In this document: in pieces, positions 8,318 through 17,353 of the stretch
Layout: each line of letters opens with the position of its first letter
Position numbering within the stretch: position 1 is the stretch's first letter
DNA from: Nocardioides agariphilus
GTDB lineage: Bacteria > Actinomycetota > Actinomycetes > Propionibacteriales > Nocardioidaceae
NCBI RefSeq assembly: GCF_015352445.1
Contig: NZ_JADKPO010000039.1
Coordinates: forward strand, 1-42,028
DNA length: 42,028 nt
Direction: 5' to 3'
Notes under the pieces: model-generated
Database searches by the model: none
Told to the model about the DNA's origin: nothing
The model's input: only the letters and a program-made list of their open reading frames with translations
Program-made: the position numbers and the translations under genes

Positions 8318-8378
8318 GTAGTCCCGTGCAGTTGACGGGTGAAAACGATGATCTGACCCGTCAACCGCACGGGAGTAC
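8318..8378. repeat. Imperfect palindromic hairpin element, copy 1
   Basis: Arms of 23 bases (8318-8340 and 8356-8378) pair with two mismatches around a 15-base loop that begins GAAA and ends TG. The core is CCCGTGCAGTTGACGGGT. It lies between the convergent ends of the helicase gene and the nuclease-fold gene, where it could act as a bidirectional terminator. A second copy in the same orientation sits at 9536-9596, on the other side of the nuclease-fold gene. Confidence 0.9.
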
Positions 8379-8392
8379 GCCGAGTGAACGGG

Positions 8393-9427
8393 TCAGCTGC
8401 GCCAGAGCTGGTCGGCGAGGCCCTTGCGGACGAGGTACTCGTGGACGCTCTCCGGCCGGGGACGCCACGGCGGAGGCTCCAAGGTCCAAGCGCGCGACTC
8501 GGGCGGGAGGAACTTCGACCGGCTGCGCGCCTTGTGCATCCGTTCGACGACCTTCTGGCGCTGGCGTAGGTCGCCACCCACGACTTCGAAGAGCTCCAGC
8601 CCGTGGTCGCGGAACCGCTCCTCGCGCTCGACGTCCTCGCGGTGCCGTTGGCCGTCCTTGTGGTCCTCGCCCTGGTACTCGCCGGCGCATCCCGCTTCGA
8701 CGTCGAGCAGGTCCGGGATCCCGATCAGGTTGCCGTCGAGGTCGAACACCTCACGGTTGAGCAGCGGCATGGGCAGGTCGGCGTCGAGCAGCCAGACCAT
8801 CAGCATCCGGAACTCCTGCGGCGAACGGCAGTCGTCGACCGCGAGACGTACGGCGTCACGTGCGCCCTGGATCCCGGTCCAAGGTCCGCGATGCGCAACG
8901 TACGTCGCGAACAGCTGCGTCGAGATCAGCCGCGCGGCCGCGGCCATGGAGATCGCGCACGCCTTCTCGCGGACGCTGTCGATCCGGCGTACCTCGTCGA
9001 ACAGCGCCCGCTGGACGGTGGTGACGGGCAGTCCGCCCACCCACGACCATTCGAAGCACGACACCTGCTCCTCGGTGTAGGTCGATCGCGGGTCGGGACG
9101 CAGCTTGGAGTGCACGACGAGCGAGACGGGTAGCTCGGTGCGGCCGCCGTCGGCAGTGCCGTCGAAGAAGGTGGCGCCATGCCAGCGCAGCGCCGACCAG
9201 CCCGTGACCGCGCCGTACCCACGGATCCTGCCCGCCTGCTCCACGATCCGCTGTTCGACCACGCTGCCGTCCACGTCGCTCGGCACGTACAGGCCCCACG
9301 ACGTCTGCCTCCACAGCGGCCCAGCGGCCTGGTCGCGGGTAGGCCCGATCTCACCGTCGGGGTCGAGTGGTGACGGCTTGACCAGTCCCGTCGGCCGCGT
9401 GCAGCGCGGATCCCATCGGTGAGCCAT
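8393..9427 (-). CDS. AbiEi-like/Vsr-fold (DUF559-type) putative nuclease protein, hairpin-flanked
   Basis: A 344-residue protein of a type common in actinobacteria and usually annotated hypothetical or DUF559. The N-terminal part (about 25-70) resembles the AbiEi-type antitoxin region (DQAAGPLWRQTSWGLYVPSD). The middle contains VTTVQRALFDEVR. The C-terminal part has a PD-(D/E)XK-like layout: P238-D239, then E250-Y-Q252, then a basic helix (RHREDVEREERFRDHGLELFEV), as in Vsr/DUF559 nucleases but with Gln where Lys is usual. The ATG at 9427 has GGAGAG 7 bases upstream. The gene stands alone between two nearly identical 61-base hairpins (8318-8378 and 9536-9596). Function unproven: possible regulator, restriction-like nuclease, or a partner of the hairpins. 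Fold assignment is from motif reading only. Confidence 0.75.
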   Translation of the reverse strand: MAHRWDPRCTRPTGLVKPSPLDPDGEIGPTRDQAAGPLWRQTSWGLYVPSDVDGSVVEQRIVEQAGRIRGYGAVTGWSALRWHGATFFDGTADGGRTELPVSLVVHSKLRPDPRSTYTEEQVSCFEWSWVGGLPVTTVQRALFDEVRRIDSVREKACAISMAAAARLISTQLFATYVAHRGPWTGIQGARDAVRLAVDDCRSPQEFRMLMVWLLDADLPMPLLNREVFDLDGNLIGIPDLLDVEAGCAGEYQGEDHKDGQRHREDVEREERFRDHGLELFEVVGGDLRQRQKVVERMHKARSRSKFLPPESRAWTLEPPPWRPRPESVHEYLVRKGLADQLWRS

Positions 9428-9535
9428 CCGCCGACTCTCCGAGACTTCTCGTGCGCGTGGAGTCGACCTTCCCCAAGCTGTGGACAGAGCGCGCGTGGGC
9501 TTCGCTTGTTGAGGGTTGGTGGTCGCCGCATCGGT

Positions 9536-9596
9536 GTACTCCCGTGCAGTTGACGGGTGAAACTCGCCGTTTGACCCGTCAACCGCACGGGACTAC
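9536..9596. repeat. Imperfect palindromic hairpin element, copy 2
   Basis: Same element as at 8318-8378 and in the same orientation. It has 23-base arms (9536-9558, 9574-9596), mismatches at the same two stem positions, and a 15-base loop that keeps GAAA and TG at its ends while its middle differs. It lies upstream of both flanking genes (nuclease-fold gene leftward, anthranilate synthase rightward), a position where a terminator would not be expected. Confidence 0.9.
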
Positions 9597-9654
9597 CCCG
9601 CCAGGACCCGGGACAGCGAACCAGCAACAAGTACGGCGGAAGTAGGGTTCGCGC

Positions 9655-11577
9655 ATGTCGGAGGACCGCGTGAGCAGTGCCAGGGAGGCCATCGGGGCGC
9701 TTCGGGGGCACGAGGCCTGGGCGATCATCCGGAGGTCGACGCGGGCGGGGGACAGGGACACGGTCGGGCTGGTCGGGGGTCGCAGGCGGGTGGTCGAGAG
9801 CCTGATGGACGTCGAGCTGGCCACTGGTGTCCCGGAGACGAACCACATCGCCGACACGCTGCTGGCGATCCCGTTCCGGCAGGTGCGCGAGCGCGGGTTC
9901 GAGGCGCACGACGACGGCACGCCGCTCGTGGTCGTCGACGTCGAGTCGGAGCGGGAGTTCACCGTCGCCGAGATCGTCAACGCGATTGACGATATCGAGG
10001 TCACCTTCAGCGACCGCGGTGGTTTCGAGACCGACGACGACGAGTACGCCAAGCTCGTCGAGTCCGTCATCACCGACGAGATCGGCCAGGGCGAGGGCGC
10101 CAACCTGGTGATCGGTCGCCACTACCGCGCCACCATCGAGGACTGGGACGCCGACAAGGCACTGGCCGTCTTCAGGCGCCTGCTCGAGCGCGAGCGCGGC
10201 GCCTACTGGACGTTCGTCTTCTTCACCGGCGACCGCTACCTGATCGGCGCGAGCCCCGAACGTCACGTGACCGTGCATGGCGGCGACGTGCGGATGAACC
10301 CGATCAGCGGCACCTTCCGCCTCGGCGACGGCACCGACCTCAAGCCGCGCCTCATGGACTTCCTCCACGACGAGAAGGAGATCTACGAGCTCTTCATGGT
10401 CGTCGACGAGGAGCTGAAGATGATGTGCGACATCTGCACGAAGGGCGGCCAGGTGCTCGGGCCGTTCCTCAAGCCGATGAGCCGCCTCATCCACACCGAG
10501 TACCTCCTCGCCGGTCGCACCAGCCGCGACCCGCGCGCCGTACTCCGCGACTCGATGTACGCCGCCACCGTCACGGGCTCGCCGGTCGAGAACGCCTGCC
10601 GGCTGATCAAGCAGTACGAGTCGGAGGGCCGTGGCTACTACGGCGCGGCGCTGGCGATCCTGGGTCGCGACAACGACGGCGAGCCCGTGGTGGACAGCCC
10701 GATCGTGATCCGTACGGCGGACGTCGGCGTCGACGGACGGCTCACGGTGACCGCCGGGGCGACGTTGGTGCGCGACTCCGACGCCGCCTACGAGGTCGCC
10801 GAGACCCACGCCAAGGCCGGTGGCATCCTCAGCGCGTTCGGCCTGGTACCTCCCGCGCCGACGCCCACCGGCTCGCACATGACGGTCGCAGAGCTGGTCA
10901 ACGACGAGGACGTGCTGCTCGCACTCAACGCCCGCAACCGCAGGCTCTCGGGGTTCTGGCTCACCGACCAGGCCGGCACGCCACCTGACCCCCGGCTGCG
11001 TGGCAAGCACGTCGTGGTCGTCGACGGCGAGGACGACTTCGTCAACATGCTTCGACACGTGCTCGGCGTCCTGGGTCTGACCAGCGAGGTGATCCGGCAC
11101 GACGATTACGCCTCCGCGACCCACGACCCGGTCCTCGACGCCGCCGACCTCGTCATCGTCGGACCAGGGCCGGGCGACCCGCGCGACGACGCCGACCCCA
11201 AGATGCAGGTGATGCGCGCGGTGGTCGACCGGCTGCTCGCACGTGAGCAGCCCTTCTTGGCGGTCTGCCTCGGCCACCAGGCACTCTGCCAACGCCTCGG
11301 ACTCGAGCTGGGCTTCAAGGACATCGTCTTCCAGGGCACCCAGTCGCCGGTCGAGATCGACGGACGCACCGAGCGCGTGGGGTTCTACAACACCTTCGTG
11401 GGCAGGGCTACCGGCGCGCTGCCACCCGGTGTGGAGATCGCCGCCGACCCTGAGACCGGCGACATCCACCTGCTCAAGGGTCCCCACTACCGGGGCATCC
11501 AGTTCCATGCCGAGTCGATCCTGACCCAGCACGGCTACGACCTGGTGCACGACCTCGTCCGAGACCTCGTGCGCTGA
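9655..11577 (+). CDS. Fused anthranilate/ADIC synthase, PhzE-like
   Basis: A 640-residue fusion. A chorismate-binding (TrpE-like) domain occupies about 1-400 and a class I glutamine amidotransferase about 440-640. The synthase domain carries MNPISGTFR, the PhzE-type motif, where PabB has PIKGT. The amidotransferase has the nucleophile motif VCLGHQALC and FHAES in place of the more common FHPES, also as in PhzE. It converts chorismate plus glutamine to anthranilate or 2-amino-2-deoxyisochorismate. No other phenazine or tryptophan genes are adjacent, so it may be a stand-alone anthranilate synthase. A TAGGGT hexamer ends 6 bases before the ATG, with no clear Shine-Dalgarno, suggesting a leaderless transcript. 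The gene converges on the sortase gene. Confidence 0.88.
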   Translation: MSEDRVSSAREAIGALRGHEAWAIIRRSTRAGDRDTVGLVGGRRRVVESLMDVELATGVPETNHIADTLLAIPFRQVRERGFEAHDDGTPLVVVDVESEREFTVAEIVNAIDDIEVTFSDRGGFETDDDEYAKLVESVITDEIGQGEGANLVIGRHYRATIEDWDADKALAVFRRLLERERGAYWTFVFFTGDRYLIGASPERHVTVHGGDVRMNPISGTFRLGDGTDLKPRLMDFLHDEKEIYELFMVVDEELKMMCDICTKGGQVLGPFLKPMSRLIHTEYLLAGRTSRDPRAVLRDSMYAATVTGSPVENACRLIKQYESEGRGYYGAALAILGRDNDGEPVVDSPIVIRTADVGVDGRLTVTAGATLVRDSDAAYEVAETHAKAGGILSAFGLVPPAPTPTGSHMTVAELVNDEDVLLALNARNRRLSGFWLTDQAGTPPDPRLRGKHVVVVDGEDDFVNMLRHVLGVLGLTSEVIRHDDYASATHDPVLDAADLVIVGPGPGDPRDDADPKMQVMRAVVDRLLAREQPFLAVCLGHQALCQRLGLELGFKDIVFQGTQSPVEIDGRTERVGFYNTFVGRATGALPPGVEIAADPETGDIHLLKGPHYRGIQFHAESILTQHGYDLVHDLVRDLVR

Positions 11578-11605
11578 CCGGCCGTGACCGGCGTCTGCGC
11601 CACGC

Positions 11606-12307
11606 TCACCCAGAAGTCGTCCGGACCGGCGGTCCGGCCGGTCGTGCCGTGACGACCGCGAGGTTCTGGTAGCCGCCGTGGTCGGCGTCGAAGGGGCCGG
11701 CGCACGTCACCATCACGAGTCGGCGTGGCCCTGACACCGAGAACAGGTCGGTGGCGCCGGCCAGTCGGTCTCGGGGCACCACCTGCAGCGAGGTGACCCG
11801 GAACGCCTGCCGCTGCGTGGCAGTCCGCACCACGATGCGTGCGCGAGGCTGGACTCCCAGCAGCTCGGCGTAGGGACCGAGTCCCTGCACCGTCGAGTCG
11901 ATGTGGGCGGCGATCAGGGTCGCGCCGAACGGATCGCCGATCCGGGATCCACCGCGCCACCAGCCGGCCACCCGGATGTCGTCGGGGATGGCCAGGGACC
12001 CGTCGGCGCGCGTCGACACCGCCTCGACGTCGACGACCGTGCCACTCGGCAGTCGGATCTGACCGGGTCGCTCGGCTCTGGCGGAGGCTCGGCGGCCCGG
12101 GGTGGCGGGCGAGGCGCTGGGGGAGGGAGAGCCATTGCCCGACGCCGACGGCGTCGCGTCCTCGGCGCTGAGGGCGCCGCGTTCGGGGCCCGGCCCGGGG
12201 TCGATGCCCGACAGTGCCCAGGCGGAGCCGACACCGGTCAGGACGACGGCCGCAACCACGGGGGCGGCCCGCCGCCGCGCCCGGTGCCGGACCCGCTTAC
12301 CGCTCAT
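11606..12307 (-). CDS. Class F sortase
   Basis: A 233-residue protein with a basic N-terminus, a signal anchor (PVVAAVVLTGVGSAWALSG), a Ser/Pro-rich linker to about residue 80 and a sortase domain. The catalytic residues are visible: His in LIAAHIDS, Cys in MVTCAGPFD and Arg in VVTARP. Class F sortases in actinobacteria attach or process surface proteins; no LPXTG protein is evident in this window. The ATG at 12307 overlaps the end of the upstream DUF4397 gene by 11 bases, so the two form an operon. DUF4397 proteins are frequent partners of class F sortases. Confidence 0.88.
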   Translation of the reverse strand: MSGKRVRHRARRRAAPVVAAVVLTGVGSAWALSGIDPGPGPERGALSAEDATPSASGNGSPSPSASPATPGRRASARAERPGQIRLPSGTVVDVEAVSTRADGSLAIPDDIRVAGWWRGGSRIGDPFGATLIAAHIDSTVQGLGPYAELLGVQPRARIVVRTATQRQAFRVTSLQVVPRDRLAGATDLFSVSGPRRLVMVTCAGPFDADHGGYQNLAVVTARPAGPPVRTTSG

Positions 12308-13064
12308 CCGAATCGATGGCGAACGGGGTCACGATGACCTCGCCGACCAACCCTGCCGACCCGGTGCCGATGGTCGTCGGCATCAGGCTGCCGCCGTCGG
12401 CAAGCCGCAAGGAGTGGACGACCAGTGTCATGCCGTCGTCGGCGTTGCCCATCGCGTAGGCCATGGTGATCGTGCGCCCGGCAAGGGCGACGTCGAGCGG
12501 CCCCAGGAGGGGACCGCTGCTGTCGCCTGCCGGAAGAAGAGTCACCACGTGCCTGCCCGCAGGCACGTCCGCCTCGGCGTACTCGCCGTTCGTGACATCG
12601 GTGAAGACCGCCTGACCGTCGAACCGCACGTCCACCGCCCCGACCGCGGCCGTGTGGGCGACGAGGACGCGCGCCTTGCCGGCGGCGATCGGGCTGGTCG
12701 GGGTCCGGTACGTCGTCACGGACGCGGCTGCGCCGGGTGACTCCTGCAGGTGGAGCACGACGTCGTGGAAGGCGTCGGCCTTCACGTTGACGGTGACGGA
12801 CTGGTCGATGCCGGACGCGGCGAAGTCGATGCGATGCCGCCCCGGCGCCACCTCGTAGGGCCCGAGCACCTGGCCACCCGTGACATCCGTGCCGACCGAC
12901 CTGCCGTCGATGTGCACGTCGACCGCTGCGCCCGGCACGGCCTGGACGACCGCGACGTGACCCACCCCACCAGCCGACCCGGCATCGTCCGCCGCCGCGA
13001 CGCCCGTCGCCGTGGCCACCAAGGTGACCGCAGCAGAGAGCGCCAACCCCGTGAGCACCCGCAT
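12297..13064 (-). CDS. Secreted DUF4397 domain protein
   Basis: A 255-residue exported protein. The signal peptide (MRVLTGLALSAAVTLVATATGVAAAD) is followed by two DUF4397-like beta repeats: HVAVVQAVPGAAVDVHIDGR from about residue 37, and ARVLVAHTAAVGAVDVRFDG from about residue 130. The ATG at 13064 is chosen over the longer open frame because it begins the signal peptide and a G-rich Shine-Dalgarno run stands 6 bases upstream. No membrane anchor or clear sorting motif appears at the C-terminus (TPFAIDSDER). It is the first gene of a two-gene operon with the class F sortase and may be its partner. The molecular role of DUF4397 is unknown. Confidence 0.85.
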   Translation of the reverse strand: MRVLTGLALSAAVTLVATATGVAAADDAGSAGGVGHVAVVQAVPGAAVDVHIDGRSVGTDVTGGQVLGPYEVAPGRHRIDFAASGIDQSVTVNVKADAFHDVVLHLQESPGAAASVTTYRTPTSPIAAGKARVLVAHTAAVGAVDVRFDGQAVFTDVTNGEYAEADVPAGRHVVTLLPAGDSSGPLLGPLDVALAGRTITMAYAMGNADDGMTLVVHSLRLADGGSLMPTTIGTGSAGLVGEVIVTPFAIDSDER

Positions 13065-13228
13065 GACAACCCCCCCAAGTTGTCGACTGCAACCTGGTGA
13101 GAGTGACCAGGGGTGACCTGGGGTGTCAAGGCCGCCCTGGGGTGCTCTAGGCCATCCCTGCAGGTCAGCGAGGCCGAGCAGCAGCCGGTCCATACCGGCC
13201 CGCGCGCCGGGACGGCTAGGTTGTGCCG

Positions 13229-13813
13229 GTGCCGGACAACCCTCCCAGGCAGCGGGTCGTCGTGGTCGACCACCACGACTCCTACACCTGGAACCTGGTG
13301 CACCTCGTCGCCTCGGTGACCGGTGAGCTGCCCGTCGTCGTCCAGCACGACGACTGCTCGGCGTCGTACCTGCTCGCCTTCGAGTACATCGTGCTGTCTC
13401 CCGGACCGGGCTCGCCGACCGATCCCGCTGACTTCGCCGTCGGGCGCGAGGTGCTGGCCGACGGGTCGGTGCCGGTGCTCGGCGTGTGTCTGGGGATGCA
13501 GGGGCTCGTGACGACGTACGGCGGGGTGGTCGACCGCGTCGAGCCCGCCCACGGCGACGTGACCGCGGTGTCGCACGACGGGCTCGGCGTCTTCGCCGGT
13601 ATCCCGCAGGGCTTCCGGGCCGTGCGCTACCACTCGCTCGCGGCGCTCTCGGTGCCGGAACCGCTGGTGGTCACCGCGCGCGGCGACGACGGCACGGTGA
13701 TGGGCGTGCGCCACCGTACGTTGCCGCTGGAGGGCGTGCAGTTCCATCCCGAGTCGGTGCTCAGCGAGCACGGCGCACTGCTCGTCGCCAACTTCATGGG
13801 GGTCGGCGCATGA
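13229..13813 (+). CDS. pabA: Aminodeoxychorismate synthase glutamine amidotransferase subunit (PabA/TrpG type)
   Basis: A class I glutamine amidotransferase of about 194 residues. Visible motifs are VVVVDHHDSYTWNLVHLV at the N-terminus, LSPGPGSP, the nucleophile Cys in GVCLGMQGL, and VQFHPESVLSEHG with the catalytic His and Glu. It supplies ammonia to the adjoining PabB, with which it overlaps by 4 bases (ATGA). Two GTG starts are possible, 13223 and 13229. A TAGGTT hexamer abuts 13223 and lies exactly 6 bases before 13229, so a leaderless start at 13229 is preferred. TrpG is the alternative identity, but the downstream synthase is PabB-like. Confidence 0.88.
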   Translation: MPDNPPRQRVVVVDHHDSYTWNLVHLVASVTGELPVVVQHDDCSASYLLAFEYIVLSPGPGSPTDPADFAVGREVLADGSVPVLGVCLGMQGLVTTYGGVVDRVEPAHGDVTAVSHDGLGVFAGIPQGFRAVRYHSLAALSVPEPLVVTARGDDGTVMGVRHRTLPLEGVQFHPESVLSEHGALLVANFMGVGA

Positions 13814-15096
13814 ACGAGCACAGCGATGACGTCATCGCGTTCTTCACCGAGATCGCCGCCCGGCACCCGCGCTGCTTCTGGCTCGACGGCGGCGGCGCTC
13901 GCGAGTGGTCCGGACGCCGGTCGATGGTGGGGTGGCTCGACGACGACGATCTCTCCTTGACCTTTCACGCGGCGACCCGGGAGGTACGTCGTCACCGCGG
14001 CGGCAGTGTCGAGGTCGTCGGCTCCGACGTGTTCGACGTCCTCGAGGCCGAGCTCGCCGCCGGCTCCCCCGACGACCAGTGGTTCGGGTACTTCGGCTAC
14101 GCATCCCGTCCCGATCTCTTCCCCGCCCGCCCCGACCCCGGCCTCCCCGACGCCGTCTGGATGCGCGCACCCCACGTGCGGTTCTTCGACCACGAGCTGG
14201 CCGGAGACCTGGCGCTTGGTCGCCAGGGTGGAAGTGCTCCGACCTTGCGTCTGGCGCCGATGGCGAGTCCCGAGCGCCCTCCCAACGACTACGTCGAGGC
14301 GTACGCGCGGGTGCAGGAACACCTGCATGCGGGCAACTCCTACGAGGTGAACCTGACCTACCGGGTGGAGACGGCGAGCGAGCTGGCGCCGCTCGAGGCG
14401 TACCTGCGGTTGCGGGCGGTCAACCCGGCGCCGTACGCCGGGTTCCTGCAGCACGACCTCGCGGGGCACCGGGCGTGGCTGCTGAGCTCCTCACCGGAGC
14501 GCTACGCGCTGGTGACCGAGGACCGGGTGCTGGAGACCAAGCCGATCAAGGGCACCACGATGAGGGGGGCGACGCCCGAGGAGGACGAGGACGCCAGGCG
14601 CAGGCTGGCCAGCGACCCGAAGTTCCGCAGCGAGAACCTGATGATCGTCGACCTCCTGCGCAACGACCTGTCGATGGTGTGCGAGCCGGGGTCGGTGGAG
14701 GTGCCGGTGCTGATGGACGTCGAGTCCTACCCGAGCGTGCACCAGCTGGTCTCGACCGTGCGCGGTCGCCTCACACCTGACGTCACCACCGTGCGTGCGC
14801 TGCGCGCGCTCTTCCCCGCCGGCTCGATGACCGGCGCACCCAAGCTGCGCACCATGCAGGTCATCGACGAGGTCGAGGCGACGCCGCGCGGTGTGTACGC
14901 CGGTGCGTTCGGCTGGCTGGCCGGAGACGGCCGAGCCGACCTGGGCGTGGTGATCAGGTCGCTGATGACCGCGGGCGACGGCAGCTACGTGCTCGGTACC
15001 GGCGGCGGCATCACGGTGCGGTCCGATGTCGACGAGGAGTACGCCGAGTCCCGCTGGAAGGCCGAACGCCTGCTCGCCGCCCTGGGCGATCACTAG
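13810..15096 (+). CDS. pabB: Aminodeoxychorismate synthase component I
   Basis: A 428-residue chorismate-binding enzyme. The C-terminal half carries the family motifs YEVNLTYRVE, LSSSPERYALV, PIKGTTMRG, ENLMIVDLLRNDLS, LFPAGSMTGAPKLRTM and GAFGWLAGDG. The lysine in PIKGT is characteristic of 4-amino-4-deoxychorismate synthase as opposed to anthranilate synthase, so the product is probably the p-aminobenzoate precursor for folate. The ATG is fused to the pabA stop (ATGA, 13810-13813). No lyase (pabC) follows; the next gene is convergent. The N-terminus is shorter and more divergent than in E. coli PabB, as is usual for actinobacterial versions. Confidence 0.9.
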   Translation: MNEHSDDVIAFFTEIAARHPRCFWLDGGGAREWSGRRSMVGWLDDDDLSLTFHAATREVRRHRGGSVEVVGSDVFDVLEAELAAGSPDDQWFGYFGYASRPDLFPARPDPGLPDAVWMRAPHVRFFDHELAGDLALGRQGGSAPTLRLAPMASPERPPNDYVEAYARVQEHLHAGNSYEVNLTYRVETASELAPLEAYLRLRAVNPAPYAGFLQHDLAGHRAWLLSSSPERYALVTEDRVLETKPIKGTTMRGATPEEDEDARRRLASDPKFRSENLMIVDLLRNDLSMVCEPGSVEVPVLMDVESYPSVHQLVSTVRGRLTPDVTTVRALRALFPAGSMTGAPKLRTMQVIDEVEATPRGVYAGAFGWLAGDGRADLGVVIRSLMTAGDGSYVLGTGGGITVRSDVDEEYAESRWKAERLLAALGDH

Positions 15097-15135
15097 TCGT
15101 TCGCGCGCACGAGGAGCTCGGCCAGGACTCACCCG

Positions 15136-16595
15136 TCAAGACGGTCGCTGCGGCACGAGGGGCTGACGCACCTGCGGGCGCGGACCACCGGCGTCCACCG
15201 GGAAGCCGGGCATCCACATGCTCATCCGCGTGCCCCCCGAAGGCGCGGCACCGGCGACGACGGATCCGCCGTGCCGGTCCACGACCTGGTGCACGATCGC
15301 CAGGCCCAGCCCGGAGCCGGGCATCGAGCGCGACTCGGGGGAGCGGTAGAAGCGCTCGAAGACGTGGGGCAGGTCGGCAGGGTCGATGCCCGGTCCCTGG
15401 TCGTCGACGGTGAGCACACCGTTGGCCAGCCTTACCGTGACGGTGCCCTCGGCCGGTCCCCACTTCGCCGCGTTGTCGAGCAGGTTGGTAACCGCCCGCT
15501 CGACCGCGCCGGACTCGCCGGTGACCCACCACGGCAGCGTGGCCACGTCGAAGACGCTGCGCGGCGCGCGCAGGCGGACCCGGCTGACGGCGCGGTCGAC
15601 CACCTCGGCGAGGTCGAAGGTCTCGACGACGTTGGCCGCTGGCGCTTCCTCCCGGGCCAGCTCGACGAGGTCGCCGACGAGGGTGGACAGCTCCTCGAGC
15701 TGGGCGCGTACGTCGGCGAGCAGCTCGGCCTTGGCCTCGGGCGGCAGCCCTCCGGTCTCGTCGGCCTGGGTCAGCAGGTCGAGGTTGGTGCGCAGCGAGG
15801 TCAGGGGGGTGCGGAGCTCGTGACCCGCGTCGGCGACCAGTCGCCGCTGGCGGTCGCGCGAGGCCGCGACCGCGGCGAGCATCCCGTTGAAGGCGGTCGC
15901 GAGCCGGGCCACCTCGTCGTCGCCCTCGACGGGCAGCGGCGCCAGCTCCTCGGTGCGCGCCAGCTGCTCGACGGCCTTGGTCAGGCGGCGCACGGGTCGC
16001 AGGCCGTTGCGGGCGACCGCCCAGCCCGCTGCCCCCGCACCCACGACACCCGCCAGGCCGAAGAGCAGCATCACGGCGCCGAGCCGTTTGAGCACGCTCT
16101 CCTGCGGGCTCAACGACTGTGCCAGCACCAGGGCCTGACCCTCGACGTTGGGATCGGGCACCGCGGCCACCCGGTAGCGGGTGCCCTCGGCGTCGATGGT
16201 GCGGACGCTGTCGTCGCGGTGCCCGTCGGCGACCTCGAACTCCGGCTGGCCCAGGGTCATGTCGGGACCCTCGTCGACGGTGATGACGGCCTCGGTGGTG
16301 ATGTAGAAGATGCGGATGTCGGCCGCGCCCAGTGCCCACGACGGGATCCGGTTGTTGGCGGCATAGGCGAGCACGTCGGTCTTGGCGGCCTGCCGGGCCC
16401 GGTTGAGCAGCGACTCGTCGAGCGAGGCCTGCATCTGCAGCCGGACCGTGAGGAAGGCGCCCAGCGCCAGCAGCGCCACCGCGAACCCGACCGCCATCGT
16501 GGTCAGCACGATGACCCGGCTGGCCAGCGAGCGCCGGTAGTGCCAGCCGGACGGAGTTCGGACGGGAGCACCCGTCGGCGAGACCGCTGGCGTGC

Positions 16596-16599
<4 letters not shown>
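15136..16599 (-). CDS. Sensor histidine kinase, MprB-like
   Basis: A 487-residue membrane kinase. It has two membrane segments (about 27-50 and 172-195) bracketing an extracytoplasmic sensor of about 120 residues, then a HAMP domain, the H-box [18 protein letters not shown] and an ATPase domain with N-box [11 protein letters not shown]1 DDQGPGIDP and G2 [13 protein letters not shown]. The domain order and motifs resemble mycobacterial MprB, an envelope-stress sensor. It overlaps the upstream response regulator gene by 4 bases (ATGA). The orthology is inferred. The C-terminal tail ([13 protein letters not shown]) is unusually basic. Confidence 0.9.
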
Positions 16600-17303
<704 letters not shown>

Positions 17304-17353
17304 GGGGCCATGCTGCCAGCAGTCCCTGAACCAGGCCTGAGGACCGGCCGGGA

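Noticed and set aside
8318-8378. Hairpin as nothing more than a terminator between convergent genes
   Set aside because: It could terminate here, but the second copy lies upstream of two divergent genes, so termination does not explain the pair.
8926-11550. Very long minus-strand open frame of 874 codons opposite the anthranilate synthase
   Set aside because: It is antisense to a gene with clear PhzE/TrpE motifs; long antisense frames are normal at this GC content, and its product shows low-complexity shadow composition.
9655-11577. Start of a phenazine biosynthesis cluster
   Set aside because: No other phz-type genes flank it; the neighbours are a nuclease-fold gene and a sortase operon.
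11621-11637. CCGGACC-GGC-GGTCCGG hairpin as terminator of the anthranilate synthase gene
   Set aside because: The stem is only 7 bp, lies inside the sortase coding end and has no supporting U-run; too weak to call.
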